Assembly: GCF_018100785.1 (NCBI RefSeq)
Contig: NZ_JAGJEC010000001.1
Span: 1,674,001-1,738,000 of the forward strand
Length of the DNA stretch: 64,000 bases
Source of the DNA: Maribacter sp. MMG018
Lineage (GTDB): Bacteria > Bacteroidota > Bacteroidia > Flavobacteriales > Flavobacteriaceae
Direction of reading: 5' to 3'
A model generated the notes under the pieces. It searched no databases, was not told where the DNA came from, and saw nothing but the letters and a program-made list of their open reading frames with translations. This document shows, piece by piece, positions 41,843-51,194 of the stretch; position 1 is the stretch's first letter, and every line of letters begins with the position of its first letter. The translations under genes and the position numbers were made by a program.

Positions 41843-42637
41843 TTATTTATCAAATATTTCCATAAAATAGTTTTTCATTGGCATTCTATTTTCTGTGGTC
41901 TCAATGGCATCATAACTCTCCGCGACCATTCTACCGTTTTGAATGTTTTTTTCATGAAGATTTTTTAATACGTTTTTATACTCTTCCAAGGTTATCCAAT
42001 TGTAACTGTTGTTTTCATGTTTTGGATTCGGAGGGGTGATTTTTATTTTTTTATCCAAGGGATACTGTATGGATTTAAAATAAAAATAGACTTCTTTATC
42101 GGTGTCGTAGGCTTCTAGTATTAATCCTGGCAACCCCTGTAATTTCCACGGACCATACGGTAAAGGAACAGACAGGGTAAACCAAGCCGTGTATTCTCTT
42201 CCCCTAAATGTGCCTATTGCTTTTATACATTCAAAATTTCCTATTCGCTTTTTTTCCTTTAAGATTTTCCATGCTATTTTGGGTATTTTTTCTTTTACAT
42301 AGCTATACCCTTTATTGCTAGATAACATTTGATCGTTTAATGCTGCATAGACTTCATAACCCTCTTTAGAAGTTCTCTTGGGTTTTACGAACACATGGTC
42401 TTTATCCTTTTTTATTACGATGGGTTTGTTGACAGCCCCACCTTCTAAAGATTCTTTGGCATATGTATATTTTGAATGTTCGTTATTAAAGATTAAGACT
42501 GCGTTGTAATCAACACCTATTGGTGCGCCTAGCCCCATACTTTGTTTGTGACCGTAATGTACTATGCCTGTTCGGCTTTGAGGATAAAGGGGTAAATGGA
42601 ATATGAATAGAATACTAAAACTTAGAAGTAATCTCAT
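41843..42637 (-). CDS. GLPGLI family protein
   Basis: 264 residues. The family signature is seen as KLQGLPGLILEAYD, with WFTLSVPLPYGPW before it. Signal peptide MRLLLSFSILFIFHLPLYPQ. GLPGLI proteins are periplasmic and nearly always paired with an outer-membrane receptor-like gene, as here, 1 bp away. Their function is not known. Confidence 0.92.
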   Translation of the reverse strand: MRLLLSFSILFIFHLPLYPQSRTGIVHYGHKQSMGLGAPIGVDYNAVLIFNNEHSKYTYAKESLEGGAVNKPIVIKKDKDHVFVKPKRTSKEGYEVYAALNDQMLSSNKGYSYVKEKIPKIAWKILKEKKRIGNFECIKAIGTFRGREYTAWFTLSVPLPYGPWKLQGLPGLILEAYDTDKEVYFYFKSIQYPLDKKIKITPPNPKHENNSYNWITLEEYKNVLKNLHEKNIQNGRMVAESYDAIETTENRMPMKNYFMEIFDK

Positions 42638-42939
42638 ATTTGTGCTTTTTATAAAAGCGGTTCTACAGTTTTATTTATGTATGTTATCGTGTGGATGAAA
42701 TGTTTGCATATGCCTCTAATTTAACAAATACGAACAAAATGCAAAAAAACACCTACAAAATATAAGGCCTTGGTCAATAGGTTGTTGAAAATGGTTTTGG
42801 TTGCTTAAAATTGGGTGTTCGCTATAAAAAAGCCCTTAGAATCGCTTTGTCAGATCTAAGGGGCAGAAGAATAATTTTATGGCAGAAGAAGAAACAGGTT
42901 TGGTTTTGGGGCAGGTTCTATATTCGTTTAAATTTGGCT
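42638..42939. other. Intergenic region with the amine-oxidase terminator
   Basis: 302 bp. The right half ends transcription of the amine oxidase (42825-42864). The left half (42638-42780) is AT-rich promoter DNA for the GLPGLI operon; no other structure is seen. Confidence 0.5.
42825..42864 (-). terminator. Terminator of the amine oxidase gene
   Basis: On the minus strand, GCCCCTTAGA ... TCTAAGGGC then TTTTTTATAG. Confidence 0.85.
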
Positions 42940-43986
42940 TTACATCTTTTCAAAAATGTTTTTGGCCGCTCGTATGGCCCCTTCCATATAACCGCCATAT
43001 TCGGTTGCGCTTTCGGTACCTGAAAAGAACAATTTACCCTTCATGTAGTTTTCTTGCAGTAGGGGATGACCGTTGTTTTGGTGTGGTCGGTGAACGGTCT
43101 GGTCTTCACTTATCACAAACTCGTCCGACCAAATCTTATCAAAATAATTCACGGGATGTAAGGCTTCCTCGCCCATGAGTTCCGATAATTGCTTCAATAC
43201 AAATTCCTTTCTTACTTCTTGCGAATACGATGCCGCACCCCCGTTTAAAAAGCCCGTAAAACCATATTTGTTTTCTTCAAAGTTGGTATGGTCGTACATT
43301 TCCGTGACAATACCACAGTGGCTGAACAACATGCCCGAATAGTCTTTCTTTCTCCAGAACGGTTCGGCATATTCCAATACAAATTTTATGGACCCTGCCA
43401 TCCAGGTTTGAACGCTTGGCAAAATGTCGGACACCGCCTCTGGCAATGGGGGCGAAAACCTAATTTGCGAGCCCGCCAATTGGGGGGGCAAGCACAGAAC
43501 CACTTTATCGGCATGCAACTTTTCCCCTTGCCCAGTCTCCACCAACAAGCCATTTTCATGTTCGGTAACCGCGGTAACTTTTGTGTTTAGATGTATGTTT
43601 TTCGGATTCAGTTTTTCTGCCAGTGCATCGATGAGGTTTTGTGTACCATCTTTTAACCGGTACGAGGGGGCTTCGGCTTCGGGTACAAAAAACTTTTGGG
43701 GCGGCTCAAACGATTTGGTCTGAAACAAGGAAATGCCTTTTGAAAACTGCGGGTATTTTGTAAGTCCCAGTTCATCGATGAGGGAAAGCAAATTCCCGTG
43801 CATATCGGAAAACCACGTGGCGCCCAGCTCCAAAGGAGTTTCCAAGCTTCCTTTTAGGGTTTGTATGCGTCCGCCCAATCGCGACGATGCTTCAACAACT
43901 GTTGCCTCTTTATTGTTTTTGGTCAGTAAATAGGCCAAAGTCAATCCGCTCAATCCTCCACCTACGATTACAATCCGTTCTTTCAT
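42940..43986 (-). CDS. FAD-dependent amine oxidase
   Basis: 348 residues. The dinucleotide-binding motif IVGGGLSGLTLAYLL, VVEASSRLGGRIQTL and a C-terminal FSGTESATEYGGYMEGAIRAAKNI are signatures of the flavin-containing monoamine-oxidase family. A shorter form than eukaryotic MAO, common in bacteria. It oxidises an amine with O2, giving aldehyde and H2O2. No signal peptide; cytosolic. The substrate is unknown. Confidence 0.9.
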   Translation of the reverse strand: MKERIVIVGGGLSGLTLAYLLTKNNKEATVVEASSRLGGRIQTLKGSLETPLELGATWFSDMHGNLLSLIDELGLTKYPQFSKGISLFQTKSFEPPQKFFVPEAEAPSYRLKDGTQNLIDALAEKLNPKNIHLNTKVTAVTEHENGLLVETGQGEKLHADKVVLCLPPQLAGSQIRFSPPLPEAVSDILPSVQTWMAGSIKFVLEYAEPFWRKKDYSGMLFSHCGIVTEMYDHTNFEENKYGFTGFLNGGAASYSQEVRKEFVLKQLSELMGEEALHPVNYFDKIWSDEFVISEDQTVHRPHQNNGHPLLQENYMKGKLFFSGTESATEYGGYMEGAIRAAKNIFEKM

Positions 43987-44119
43987 GTATTCATTTTTTA
44001 AGGCCTAAAAGCCACGGCAAAAATACGACAGCTTTATATTACATACCTTGTCTCGCTTTGCGGTATTTGAAAATACGGGTACGTTTACTCCATAAGAAGG
44101 GCTAGCGCAAGCGTTCTTC

Positions 44120-44716
44120 TTATTGGGTCATTTGAAAGACGATATCTTGATATACCTGGGCATTTCCCTTTTTTAGGTATTTTGTTTCCATAGCGCCGCC
44201 CATGGCCAAAACGGGGGCGAAGGTGAATACTTCATGCTTGCCCAGACCCCCAAATTCAGCGATCGCTTTTTTAAACAATGATTCCCTTAACCATTCTTCC
44301 CTGTTTTCATCGTTGGTAATAAAGTCGGTAAAGAACGACTCAAGGCTCCATACCAAGGTCTCTATTTTTCGGTATTGAATGTCTATCATACAGACATCCT
44401 CATCGGTTTCCGTCAGTTTTCTATAATAGAACAATTCACCAAAACCACTGATCGCAAACGGGACATAATTTTCCACTTCCTTCCCCAACCAGGTCCATAA
44501 AGAAGTTTCAAAATCTTTGGGGTTTACCAAGGTGATCAATCCGTCGTCGTATTTTTCAAAACCGTTCGATTTCCATAGATCGATCAAATATGGGGACACT
44601 TTGTGCTTGTATTCCTCAATGATATCCTCAGGTACGGGAACGGTAGTCCTTTTTGTTCCCCCCGTTTCGTTGTTCTTTTCAGTGTTTTTATGGAATAGTT
44701 TTTTAAAAAAGCTCAT
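44120..44716 (-). CDS. GAD/DUF1851-domain protein (T6SS Tdi1 immunity-like)
   Basis: 198 residues. The N-terminal two thirds match the GAD-like domain (VSPYLIDLWKSNGFEKYDDGLITLVNPKDFETSLW... FAISGFGELFYYR), and the tail HEVFTFAPVLAMGGAMETKYLKKGNAQVYQDI is the C-terminal part (DUF1851) seen in immunity protein Tdi1. Homologues neutralise a T6SS DNase. No toxin gene lies beside it, so it may be an orphan immunity gene. Confidence 0.75.
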   Translation of the reverse strand: MSFFKKLFHKNTEKNNETGGTKRTTVPVPEDIIEEYKHKVSPYLIDLWKSNGFEKYDDGLITLVNPKDFETSLWTWLGKEVENYVPFAISGFGELFYYRKLTETDEDVCMIDIQYRKIETLVWSLESFFTDFITNDENREEWLRESLFKKAIAEFGGLGKHEVFTFAPVLAMGGAMETKYLKKGNAQVYQDIVFQMTQ

Positions 44717-44762
44717 TTAGGGATTGATTTTGGGTGAAGCCTTGTCTTAGCGGCATGTTGTA

Positions 44763-45500
44763 TTATTTAAATGTTCCAGGGGCGGTTTTATTGTCCTTAG
44801 CGTCCAAATTATCCGATTCGGTAGTTTGTTTCATGAGGCTATTTACCAGATGGTCGGCTTTTCTGGTGGTTTCGGGCAACCTGTATTTAGGACATAGTTC
44901 CAAGACCAAGGAGGTGGCGAATTCTAAATTCACCTTGTGCCCTATACTTACAAAAACCGGTTTGGTGTCCTTTTGGGTTCTAAGAACATTGCCGACTATC
45001 TTTTCTTCGGAATATAAGGGAACGGCGGAACCTCTTCGGGCTTCCAATTCCTCTTGGGCCCAAACGCCGACCAGTCGTTTTTTGGCACACCCTATGGTCG
45101 GTACATCCAACTTAATACCCAAATGGGTCGCCATACCTACTCCCTTTGGGTGGGCTATGCCGTGCCCGTCACAAACAATAAGGTCCGGCTTGATCTTTAA
45201 ATGATTGTAGGCCTCTATTAGGGGCGGAATCTCCCGAAACGAAAATAGGCCGGGCACATAGGGGAAGGTAATGTCCATCTCGTGGTAGGCTTCCTCTACC
45301 ACTTCTAAGGTGTCTTTTTGTAGTACGACGATCGCACCGATCATTGGGTGTGCGCTTTCGTTATAAGCTACGTCCACTCCGGCAACGAAGCGTATCTCCC
45401 CAGGCAGGCAGTTTTCCTTGATTACCTGTTGCCTCAATTCGTTCTGTTCAACCAAATAGGGCCATAAATCCTTATCGTTGCCGTTCCAATCTTTTTCCAT
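44763..45500 (-). CDS. nfi: Endonuclease V
   Basis: 245 residues. Cleaves near deaminated bases (inosine) in DNA or RNA. The metal-binding residues are visible: Asp43 in AGVDVAY, Glu90 in FREIP and Asp111 in CDGHG; GCAKKRLVG is the second strand of the core. The length matches the family with a C-terminal extension rich in Asp/Lys. Single gene. Confidence 0.92.
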   Translation of the reverse strand: MEKDWNGNDKDLWPYLVEQNELRQQVIKENCLPGEIRFVAGVDVAYNESAHPMIGAIVVLQKDTLEVVEEAYHEMDITFPYVPGLFSFREIPPLIEAYNHLKIKPDLIVCDGHGIAHPKGVGMATHLGIKLDVPTIGCAKKRLVGVWAQEELEARRGSAVPLYSEEKIVGNVLRTQKDTKPVFVSIGHKVNLEFATSLVLELCPKYRLPETTRKADHLVNSLMKQTTESDNLDAKDNKTAPGTFK

Positions 45501-45580
45501 TCTATAGGTACTTCATAAATCGTGAATGCATTATTTACTCAAGGTCACGGGGCCAATATTATTTTTTGCGTTTATCGGCT

Positions 45581-46054
45581 TTAGTGCATACATCCCATAT
45601 AGATCCGGCTGTTTACGATAAATGCCTTGTCGGCATATTTTTTTAAACGCACCAATTTCTGGTCCGCCTCTTCCTTGTTATCGGTGATGGCCGTGACCAA
45701 TGCCATGGTGTTTTCCCTTGTTTTCTGCCCTTCGGTGTAATAAGCCAAATACTCCAAGCTTAAAGTTTCTGAAGGATAGCGCCTTATAAAATATTGACCG
45801 GCATAAATTTCATCTTCATCGTTTTCGGGTAGGCAAATACGGTTTTTCTCTTGGTTAAAACCCCTTCCCATGGTATCTATCTCTATTTTTAGCTTTTTGT
45901 GCAGGTCGAACATTTTTTGCCTTAGTTCAAAATAGTTTTGCGAAGTGTCAGATACCACAACATAGGCGTTCATATATTCCCCTTCGGAAATTGCTTGTGC
46001 ACTGGAGTTTAAGGTCCCTAATAAAAAGAGCAATAAAATGTAGATCTTGTTCAT
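45581..46054 (-). CDS. Secreted hypothetical protein, 157 aa
   Basis: Signal peptide MNKIYILLLFLLGTLNSSAQ. The mature part (YMNAYVVVSDTSQNYFELRQKMFDLHKKLKIEIDTMGRGFN, YFIRRYPSETLSLEYLAYY, ITDNKEEADQKLVRLKKYADKAFIVNSRI) has the layout of a periplasmic SPOR-like or small alpha/beta domain. No family name can be given with confidence. Confidence 0.7.
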   Translation of the reverse strand: MNKIYILLLFLLGTLNSSAQAISEGEYMNAYVVVSDTSQNYFELRQKMFDLHKKLKIEIDTMGRGFNQEKNRICLPENDEDEIYAGQYFIRRYPSETLSLEYLAYYTEGQKTRENTMALVTAITDNKEEADQKLVRLKKYADKAFIVNSRIYMGCMH

Positions 46055-46163
46055 ATTAGAATAACGTATTTGATGGGTTCTTCTTATCCGTTGATTCGTA
46101 TCGGGTAGTTTTGACCATTAATTTAAACTTTCTTTTTTAACCGGGATGAGGGGCTCGATGTAC

Positions 46164-46460
46164 TTAAGACTTGTTCACGATTTTTAATATAAGTAGCACC
46201 ACCTGGGCGATTACGCACAGCGGAAGCAGGATCATATAGAGCCATAATATGGCCCCGGGGCCGTTCTCGTCCCACATGTTGCCCCCTTTTGGGGTATTAA
46301 AATAGGCATAGCAAATGGGGAGCAGATATATAATGGCATTTAGGATCAAAAGGCCGTTGAGAATCAGCTTTCTTTGGGTGTTGGAATCGTTAACAAAAAG
46401 CAAGGCAATACTCGAAATCGGCAGGATCAGAAATAGAATCAGTGCAATCATATTTTTCAT
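46164..46460 (-). CDS. Small membrane protein, 98 aa
   Basis: 98 residues with three helices (MIALILFLILPISSIALLFV, LILNGLLILNAIIYLLPICYAY, GAILWLYMILLPLCVIAQVVLLIL). No domain recognised. It follows a DUF6929 lipoprotein gene in the same direction with a modest gap. Confidence 0.65.
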   Translation of the reverse strand: MKNMIALILFLILPISSIALLFVNDSNTQRKLILNGLLILNAIIYLLPICYAYFNTPKGGNMWDENGPGAILWLYMILLPLCVIAQVVLLILKIVNKS

Positions 46461-46528
46461 CTTAATGCAAGCTTAGTTCTTCTACGATAAGAACGATTGT
46501 TTGGTCAAAATTGTTTTAAGACGGTTCG

Positions 46529-47464
46529 CTATAAGTTGATCTGGCAGTCGATTTTTATCGAATTTCCCTTGTCATCGTCGGTGACCAAGGCCACTTTATA
46601 TGTACGGGGTCCTATTTTATCGGACATGGTCACGGATTCTACCTTTAACGGTTCCCCGATATTCGGAATTCTGGTCGACCTGTATGAATTAAGCACCTTA
46701 TGGTCAACGATGGGGATCGTACCGATAAAACTGCCCAGTATCTCCCCGTCGTCATAGGAGTTGGACGAGTTTTCTACCGAAGCGGTAAAGATGATCAGCG
46801 AGGAGTCCTTTAAGATGGTAGCCCCCGAAAAGCCAGACTCCATTCCATTGATCTTTGGTAGGGTAAATTCGGTCAACACTGGCTTAGGAAAAGGCGCGGA
46901 ACCCTCTAAATAGGCCAAAAAATCTTTATAACCGAATTCAAAAATGATGTTTTTACCCCGGTTGAAAAGATAGATCTTATCATTTTGGTAGGCGACGGCC
47001 TCTATGTTGAGGTCTTCGTTTTCCATTGCTTTCAGCGCTCTCAAATTATCGTAGAAAGGGGAAATGTTATAGGTTTTAATGCGAATGCTATCTTCCAGAA
47101 AAATATGAACAAAGACATCTCTTTGAGGTGATTTTGAGCCAGACCCAAAGACGACCATTTCGTGTGGGCCGATCATTTCCATTGATTCAAAATCGGGCTT
47201 GTCCGTTTTTGGTATCCTACCGTTATTTGTCTCTTGGGCGGCATGGATCTGTGATTTGGAAACGACCTCGTTCTCGGTGTTGAGTTGAAATAGAAACGGT
47301 GAGTCGTCACCAATGGCATAAAAGTGGTTTTCGACCGCAACAATACCCGAGCCACTGGGAAAGTCTTTTATGGTTTTACTGTTTAGAACCTCAATGGCCA
47401 AGGGGTGGTTTTTACAAGAAGCCATGATCAAGATCAAGGCCAATAGTAGAATGGTTCTTTTCAT
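46529..47464 (-). CDS. DUF6929 family lipoprotein (beta-propeller-like)
   Basis: 311 residues with a lipoprotein signal (IMASC, Cys17). The mature part consists of strands and loops typical of six-bladed propellers (SGIVAVENHFYAIGDDSPFLFQLNTENEVV, AVAYQNDKIYLFNRGKN, FSGATILKDSSLIIFTASVENSSNS), the DUF6929 layout. It likely lies in the periplasm, anchored to a membrane. Ligand not known. Confidence 0.82.
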   Translation of the reverse strand: MKRTILLLALILIMASCKNHPLAIEVLNSKTIKDFPSGSGIVAVENHFYAIGDDSPFLFQLNTENEVVSKSQIHAAQETNNGRIPKTDKPDFESMEMIGPHEMVVFGSGSKSPQRDVFVHIFLEDSIRIKTYNISPFYDNLRALKAMENEDLNIEAVAYQNDKIYLFNRGKNIIFEFGYKDFLAYLEGSAPFPKPVLTEFTLPKINGMESGFSGATILKDSSLIIFTASVENSSNSYDDGEILGSFIGTIPIVDHKVLNSYRSTRIPNIGEPLKVESVTMSDKIGPRTYKVALVTDDDKGNSIKIDCQINL

Positions 47465-47772
47465 TTTTATTTTCCAATTTTCTACAGCTAAAATACATAT
47501 TGAAAGTAGGAAGACCTGACGAACACCTGTAAAGCTTTGCTAAAATCTATGATGTGTACTGTTCTTAATGCCGATGGTGAATATGGATCGTATGGTGGGT
47601 GGTGTTAATGCCCTTTCAGGTGGTTTAAAGGGATTTTTCCTCGTGTGTATTAGGCTGGTGTGATACTTAAAAAACATAACCGCTTAAAAAAGCGGTTATG
47701 AAGGTCATTGTTTTCCATTATTTTGGGGTTGAACAAGGGCTGCCATTGTTCTACACCGTTTGCTGTTCGTAT
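47465..47772. other. Intergenic region with the decarboxylase terminator
   Basis: 308 bp. The hairpin at 47675-47700 ends the downstream decarboxylase gene; the left part should contain the promoter of the DUF6929 gene. A stretch near 47500 (CATATTGAAAGTAGGAAGACC) weakly resembles 51993 (CATATTGAAAATTGGAAGCCC). Confidence 0.45.
47675..47700 (-). terminator. Terminator of the PLP decarboxylase gene
   Basis: CATAACCGCT and its reverse complement around TTAAAA, followed on the minus strand by TTTTTT. Confidence 0.85.
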
Positions 47773-48897
47773 CTAATAAACCGGTGTTGCATAGGCCTCT
47801 ACGGTTTTCAAATCTTCTTTATACTCCGCTACAAAGGCATCAATTTGGTCTTTGGTAATACCAGGAACACAAATAATATGGGCAATATTATCTTCTGAGG
47901 CCAATTGATATTTTGAACATATGTTATCACTAGGTTTGTCGAATACAATGGTCAAAGCTTGTGGGTTTCGCCATACGTTAATGCCAAGTTCTTTGATTTT
48001 TTTCTCGGCATAGTCGGCTATTTCCATTGATTCTTTTACTCTTTTCGCCAAACCATCTTTGCCATGTTCTTGAATAAATTTCCATAAAAACAAAGGTGTT
48101 AACCCATTTCTTGATCCTGTAATCGTGGTATCTAACGTGCCAACATAGGAAACGGAATTTACAATGCGGTTTCTATGTTTTCTTTTTACCAAAACAACGC
48201 CACAGGGTAGGGGACTACCAATAAATTTATGGCCAGATATGGCAATGCTATCTACACCTTCTAAAAAATCAAATTTAGGTTTAGGCTCCCTAAATGGAGC
48301 TATACAGCCCAAAAATGCGGCATCACAATGAATGTAATAATCTTTAATGGAATACTTTCGAATTGTTTGTTTGATCTTGTCTAAATCGTCAATAGCCTCT
48401 TTCATGGTACTACCTATGTTCAAAAAGAATATGGCAGGTCTGTGCCTGTTCATTGACAATAACATTTCTAGATCTTCGTAATCTATTTCTCCGTTGTTTT
48501 GACTGCGAACAACAATACTGTCAATATTCAAAAGGTGTAAATTCTTTTTAACGCTATAGTGCGAAGCTTCACTGTAATATACAATTGGATTTCGAAAACT
48601 TTCCCTTGCTAAATAAAGCCCGTACAGATTGCCTTCGGTGCCACCATTGGTTACATAGCCCCACGCTTTTTCCATGTCCGTAGACAAAATATCGGCAAAA
48701 AATGCAACGACTTCTTTTTCAATGCTTTTTGTGTTGAATAAAAGTGTAGAAGGTGATTCTGGGTCGCCTATATTGTTGAGGCATACGTTTAAAAATGGCG
48801 CAAATTCTCTATAATCAAAATCTTTTGCCAAGGGGTAGCCCAAAAAATTCTTTGAATTCTCATCTATCTTTTGATAAATCTCTTCTATCAATTTCAT
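47773..48897 (-). CDS. PLP-dependent group II decarboxylase (histidine decarboxylase-like)
   Basis: 374 residues. Lys224 in SISGHKFIGSPLPCGVV is the PLP-binding residue; GGTEGNLYGLYLARE and HYSVKKNLHLL (with a stacking His113) and CDAAFLGC complete the active site of the group II (PF00282) family. The size and arrangement are closest to bacterial histidine decarboxylases. It would turn an amino acid into its amine with CO2. It is divergent from an Lrp-type regulator, which probably senses the amino acid. Confidence 0.85.
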   Translation of the reverse strand: MKLIEEIYQKIDENSKNFLGYPLAKDFDYREFAPFLNVCLNNIGDPESPSTLLFNTKSIEKEVVAFFADILSTDMEKAWGYVTNGGTEGNLYGLYLARESFRNPIVYYSEASHYSVKKNLHLLNIDSIVVRSQNNGEIDYEDLEMLLSMNRHRPAIFFLNIGSTMKEAIDDLDKIKQTIRKYSIKDYYIHCDAAFLGCIAPFREPKPKFDFLEGVDSIAISGHKFIGSPLPCGVVLVKRKHRNRIVNSVSYVGTLDTTITGSRNGLTPLFLWKFIQEHGKDGLAKRVKESMEIADYAEKKIKELGINVWRNPQALTIVFDKPSDNICSKYQLASEDNIAHIICVPGITKDQIDAFVAEYKEDLKTVEAYATPVY

Positions 48898-49055
48898 ATT
48901 TTAATTATTATTTTCGACTATAAAATTATATTTAATTAGTCATTTAGTCTATTAGAATGATTAATTTGGTATATATAACTATATTGAAGAAATATGATAG
49001 TTGAAACAACTTTAGAAGTGATGTTCACCGACTATTAATGGTTAGAAAAACTATG

Positions 49056-49511
49056 CAAAAAATAGATAGAATTGATTTGGAGATACTTTCAGAGCTTCAA
49101 AGAGACTGTAAACAACCGATTAAGGTGCTTTCTGAAAAATTAAACCTTTCTATAACCCCTATTCGTGAAAGAATTAAAAAGTTGGAAGCCTCTGGAGCCA
49201 TCGATAAATATGTTGCTGTTGTAAACCCAAGGGTTTTAGGAAAAGGACTCACTGTGTATTGTATGGTAACTTTGGTAAAGCACCAAGAAAAGTATTTTGA
49301 GGAATTTGAAGAATTTACCTCCACACTGCCTGAAGTTGTTGAGATTGTATATGTAAGTGGATCATATGATTATTTGTTGAAATTGGTATTGGACGATATG
49401 AAGGATTTTGAGAATTTTATTGTGAGGAAAATTTCTCGGTTAGATGTTATTTCAAACATTCAAAGTTCGTTTGTAATTCATCAAAAAGATAAGAAGCTTT
49501 CTTTTTTATAA
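49056..49511 (+). CDS. Lrp/AsnC-family regulator
   Basis: 151 residues from ATG 49056 (an in-frame ATG at 49038 adds six). The HTH is DLEILSELQRDCKQPIKVLSEKLNLSITPIRERIKKLEASGAI; the C-terminal RAM domain is AVVNPRVLGKGLTVYCMVTLVKH... VEIVYVSGSYDYLLKLVL. Divergent to the decarboxylase; probably responds to the decarboxylase substrate or product. Confidence 0.9.
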   Translation, partial: QKIDRIDLEILSELQRDCKQPIKVLSEKLNLSITPIRERIKKLEASGAIDKYVAVVNPRVLGKGLTVYCMVTLVKHQEKYFEEFEEFTSTLPEVVEIVYVSGSYDYLLKLVLDDMKDFENFIVRKISRLDVISNIQSSFVIHQKDKKLSFL

Positions 49512-49517
49512 ATGGGG

Positions 49518-49683
49518 TGGAACATAGTTACATGTGTACAATTACACAGATACCTCTTTATTCGAATATAAGAGCCATAGCTAGTGCTACCCAAACCCGC
49601 ATGAATATAAAAATTCTTACAATGCTGTTCTTGAAGAAAAGCCCAGTTCTATTAAAAAGATGTGGTTTTGTGTTCGGTAGAAG
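49518..49683 (-). repeat. Second intergenic repeat, copy A
   Basis: About 80% identical to 50755-50917 over its length. Begins TGGAACATAGTTACATGTGT and ends with AAAGATGTGGTTTTGTG. It lies just downstream of the lipoprotein gene's stop. Confidence 0.7.
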
Positions 49684-49736
49684 AGGGGGTAAAGGGTTTT
49701 GTTGAACATCCCCCGCCCTTGTTGGCTAATCGTTTT

Positions 49737-50717
49737 TTATTCAAGTTCTTTTTTCTTCATTGGAACTTTTATAAACTCATAAACCAATGGATATTTTTCT
49801 TTTAAAATTTTGTCTATTTCTTGATTCCTATAATCGTACTTACTCATATATTCTTCTCCTAAAACTTCTTCAATTATGTCATTAATATACCAATCCTCAA
49901 GATATTCTTTGTTTTCGTATTCCCAATGATTTATTACTGATTTGGGAATATTTAAATCGTCATTGCTAATATTAACTCCATCTTTTCTGATTTCGTCAAC
50001 TTCTATGTAAATATTATAATCCCTGTTGAAGGTTTCGAGAGTTTTGTTTTTAAGAATCTTTTCGTTGGTGTAGCTTGCTTCCCAATATCTGACAACTGGT
50101 TTTGAAAACGGGCTAGTTGTTAAACACCAAGATTTATCTAATGCAGAATAAATTGATGAATATATGTCTTCTTCGTCTTTTTCATTGATTTTTGCCTCAA
50201 TTTTATAGCCAAACCTTAGTTGTTCAATTTTACCTTTTAAAGGTGTTAGTCTAAATCCAAGATTTACGTTTCTTATTCCACCAGAATAACTATAATATTC
50301 TTTGTCAATTCTCGCAAGCTCAACTTTGACGTACTGTTCTATAGAATTCTCTTCTTTATACTTTTTCCAGTAATCTGAAATCGAGTCCACTTTTTGTTCA
50401 TAAATTCCATATTTTTCATTCCATTCTTTTTCAATTCGTTCGTTTACCGGTTTGAAGTAAACTGTGTCAGAAGAAAATTTTGCGAAGTCAAACACTTGTT
50501 CATAGGTCAAGTCCGCAAATTTAACTTTTTCCATATCCGTTTTTAAAATTGTATCTCTTATGTAGACAATATATTCGTATGTGTCTTTAAACAAAGAATC
50601 GCTATCTATTGATTCTTTAAGTTCATTAACAGTCAAAGGTTCAAAAATTGGTTTGTCAAGATGAGAATTACAGCTAAAAAGTCCGATTGCTGTAAATAGA
50701 AGTAATAATTTTTTCAT
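49737..50717 (-). CDS. Hypothetical lipoprotein, 326 aa
   Basis: Lipoprotein signal (IGLFSC, Cys16). The mature part is acidic and repetitive in Glu/Lys/Tyr (YEYIVYIRDTILKTDMEKVKF, YGIYEQKVDSISDYWKKYKEEN, YWEASYTNEKILKNKTLETF), with no known domain. It is bracketed by copies A and B of the repeat as direct repeats, 50 bp and 38 bp away. Possible passenger of a mobile repeat. Confidence 0.7.
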   Translation of the reverse strand: MKKLLLLFTAIGLFSCNSHLDKPIFEPLTVNELKESIDSDSLFKDTYEYIVYIRDTILKTDMEKVKFADLTYEQVFDFAKFSSDTVYFKPVNERIEKEWNEKYGIYEQKVDSISDYWKKYKEENSIEQYVKVELARIDKEYYSYSGGIRNVNLGFRLTPLKGKIEQLRFGYKIEAKINEKDEEDIYSSIYSALDKSWCLTTSPFSKPVVRYWEASYTNEKILKNKTLETFNRDYNIYIEVDEIRKDGVNISNDDLNIPKSVINHWEYENKEYLEDWYINDIIEEVLGEEYMSKYDYRNQEIDKILKEKYPLVYEFIKVPMKKKELE

Positions 50718-50754
50718 CCTTTATGTTGGTTAGTTTTCTTTTTGTTCAAATTAC

Positions 50755-50917
50755 TGGTAACAACTGTATATATGTACAATTACACATACCTTTTTATTCT
50801 GGTATAAGAGCAATAGCTTCAGCTACCTCAAACCCACACGAATATAAAAGTTCTTACAATTTTGTTCTTACAGAAAAGCGTAATCCTTTTAAAATGAGGT
50901 GGTTTGTGTTTATTTGG
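50755..50917 (-). repeat. Second intergenic repeat, copy B
   Basis: Contains all segments of the family: CTGTATATATGTACAATTAC, GAGCAATAGCTTCAGCTACC, TTCTTACAATTTTGTTCTTAC and TTTAAAATGAGGTGGTTTGTG. Its right end overlaps the 3' end of the small gene at 50910. Confidence 0.75.
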
Positions 50918-51104
50918 TTTTCATCATTTTTAAAATGCTAATTAGTATAGCTATACCTGAAATCACAGTTAGTAAACTAACCATCAATTCCATGAAATTC
51001 AGTACATAATAATTTTCATAAAAACTTATCGTAATCCTTTTTCCGCCAAAAATGTGTGTCACAAGTAAAATTGAAAACAATAGTATCTTTTGTTTTAAAT
51101 TCAT
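50910..51104 (-). CDS. Small membrane protein, 64 aa
   Basis: 64 residues, two helices (MNLKQKILLFSILLVTHIFGG and LNFMELMVSLLTVISGIAILISILKMM). Short and unsupported by family, but it stands alone between two repeats, its stop lying in repeat B, like genes in a cassette. Moderate confidence that it is expressed. Confidence 0.5.
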   Translation of the reverse strand: MNLKQKILLFSILLVTHIFGGKRITISFYENYYVLNFMELMVSLLTVISGIAILISILKMMKTK

Positions 51105-51194
51105 ATCTAAAAATTTTGACTATTAAAAAAGGCATTGAAATAAGTGTAATTATCCATTACAATATCATCAAAGTTGACATCTTTTAATTTCTTT

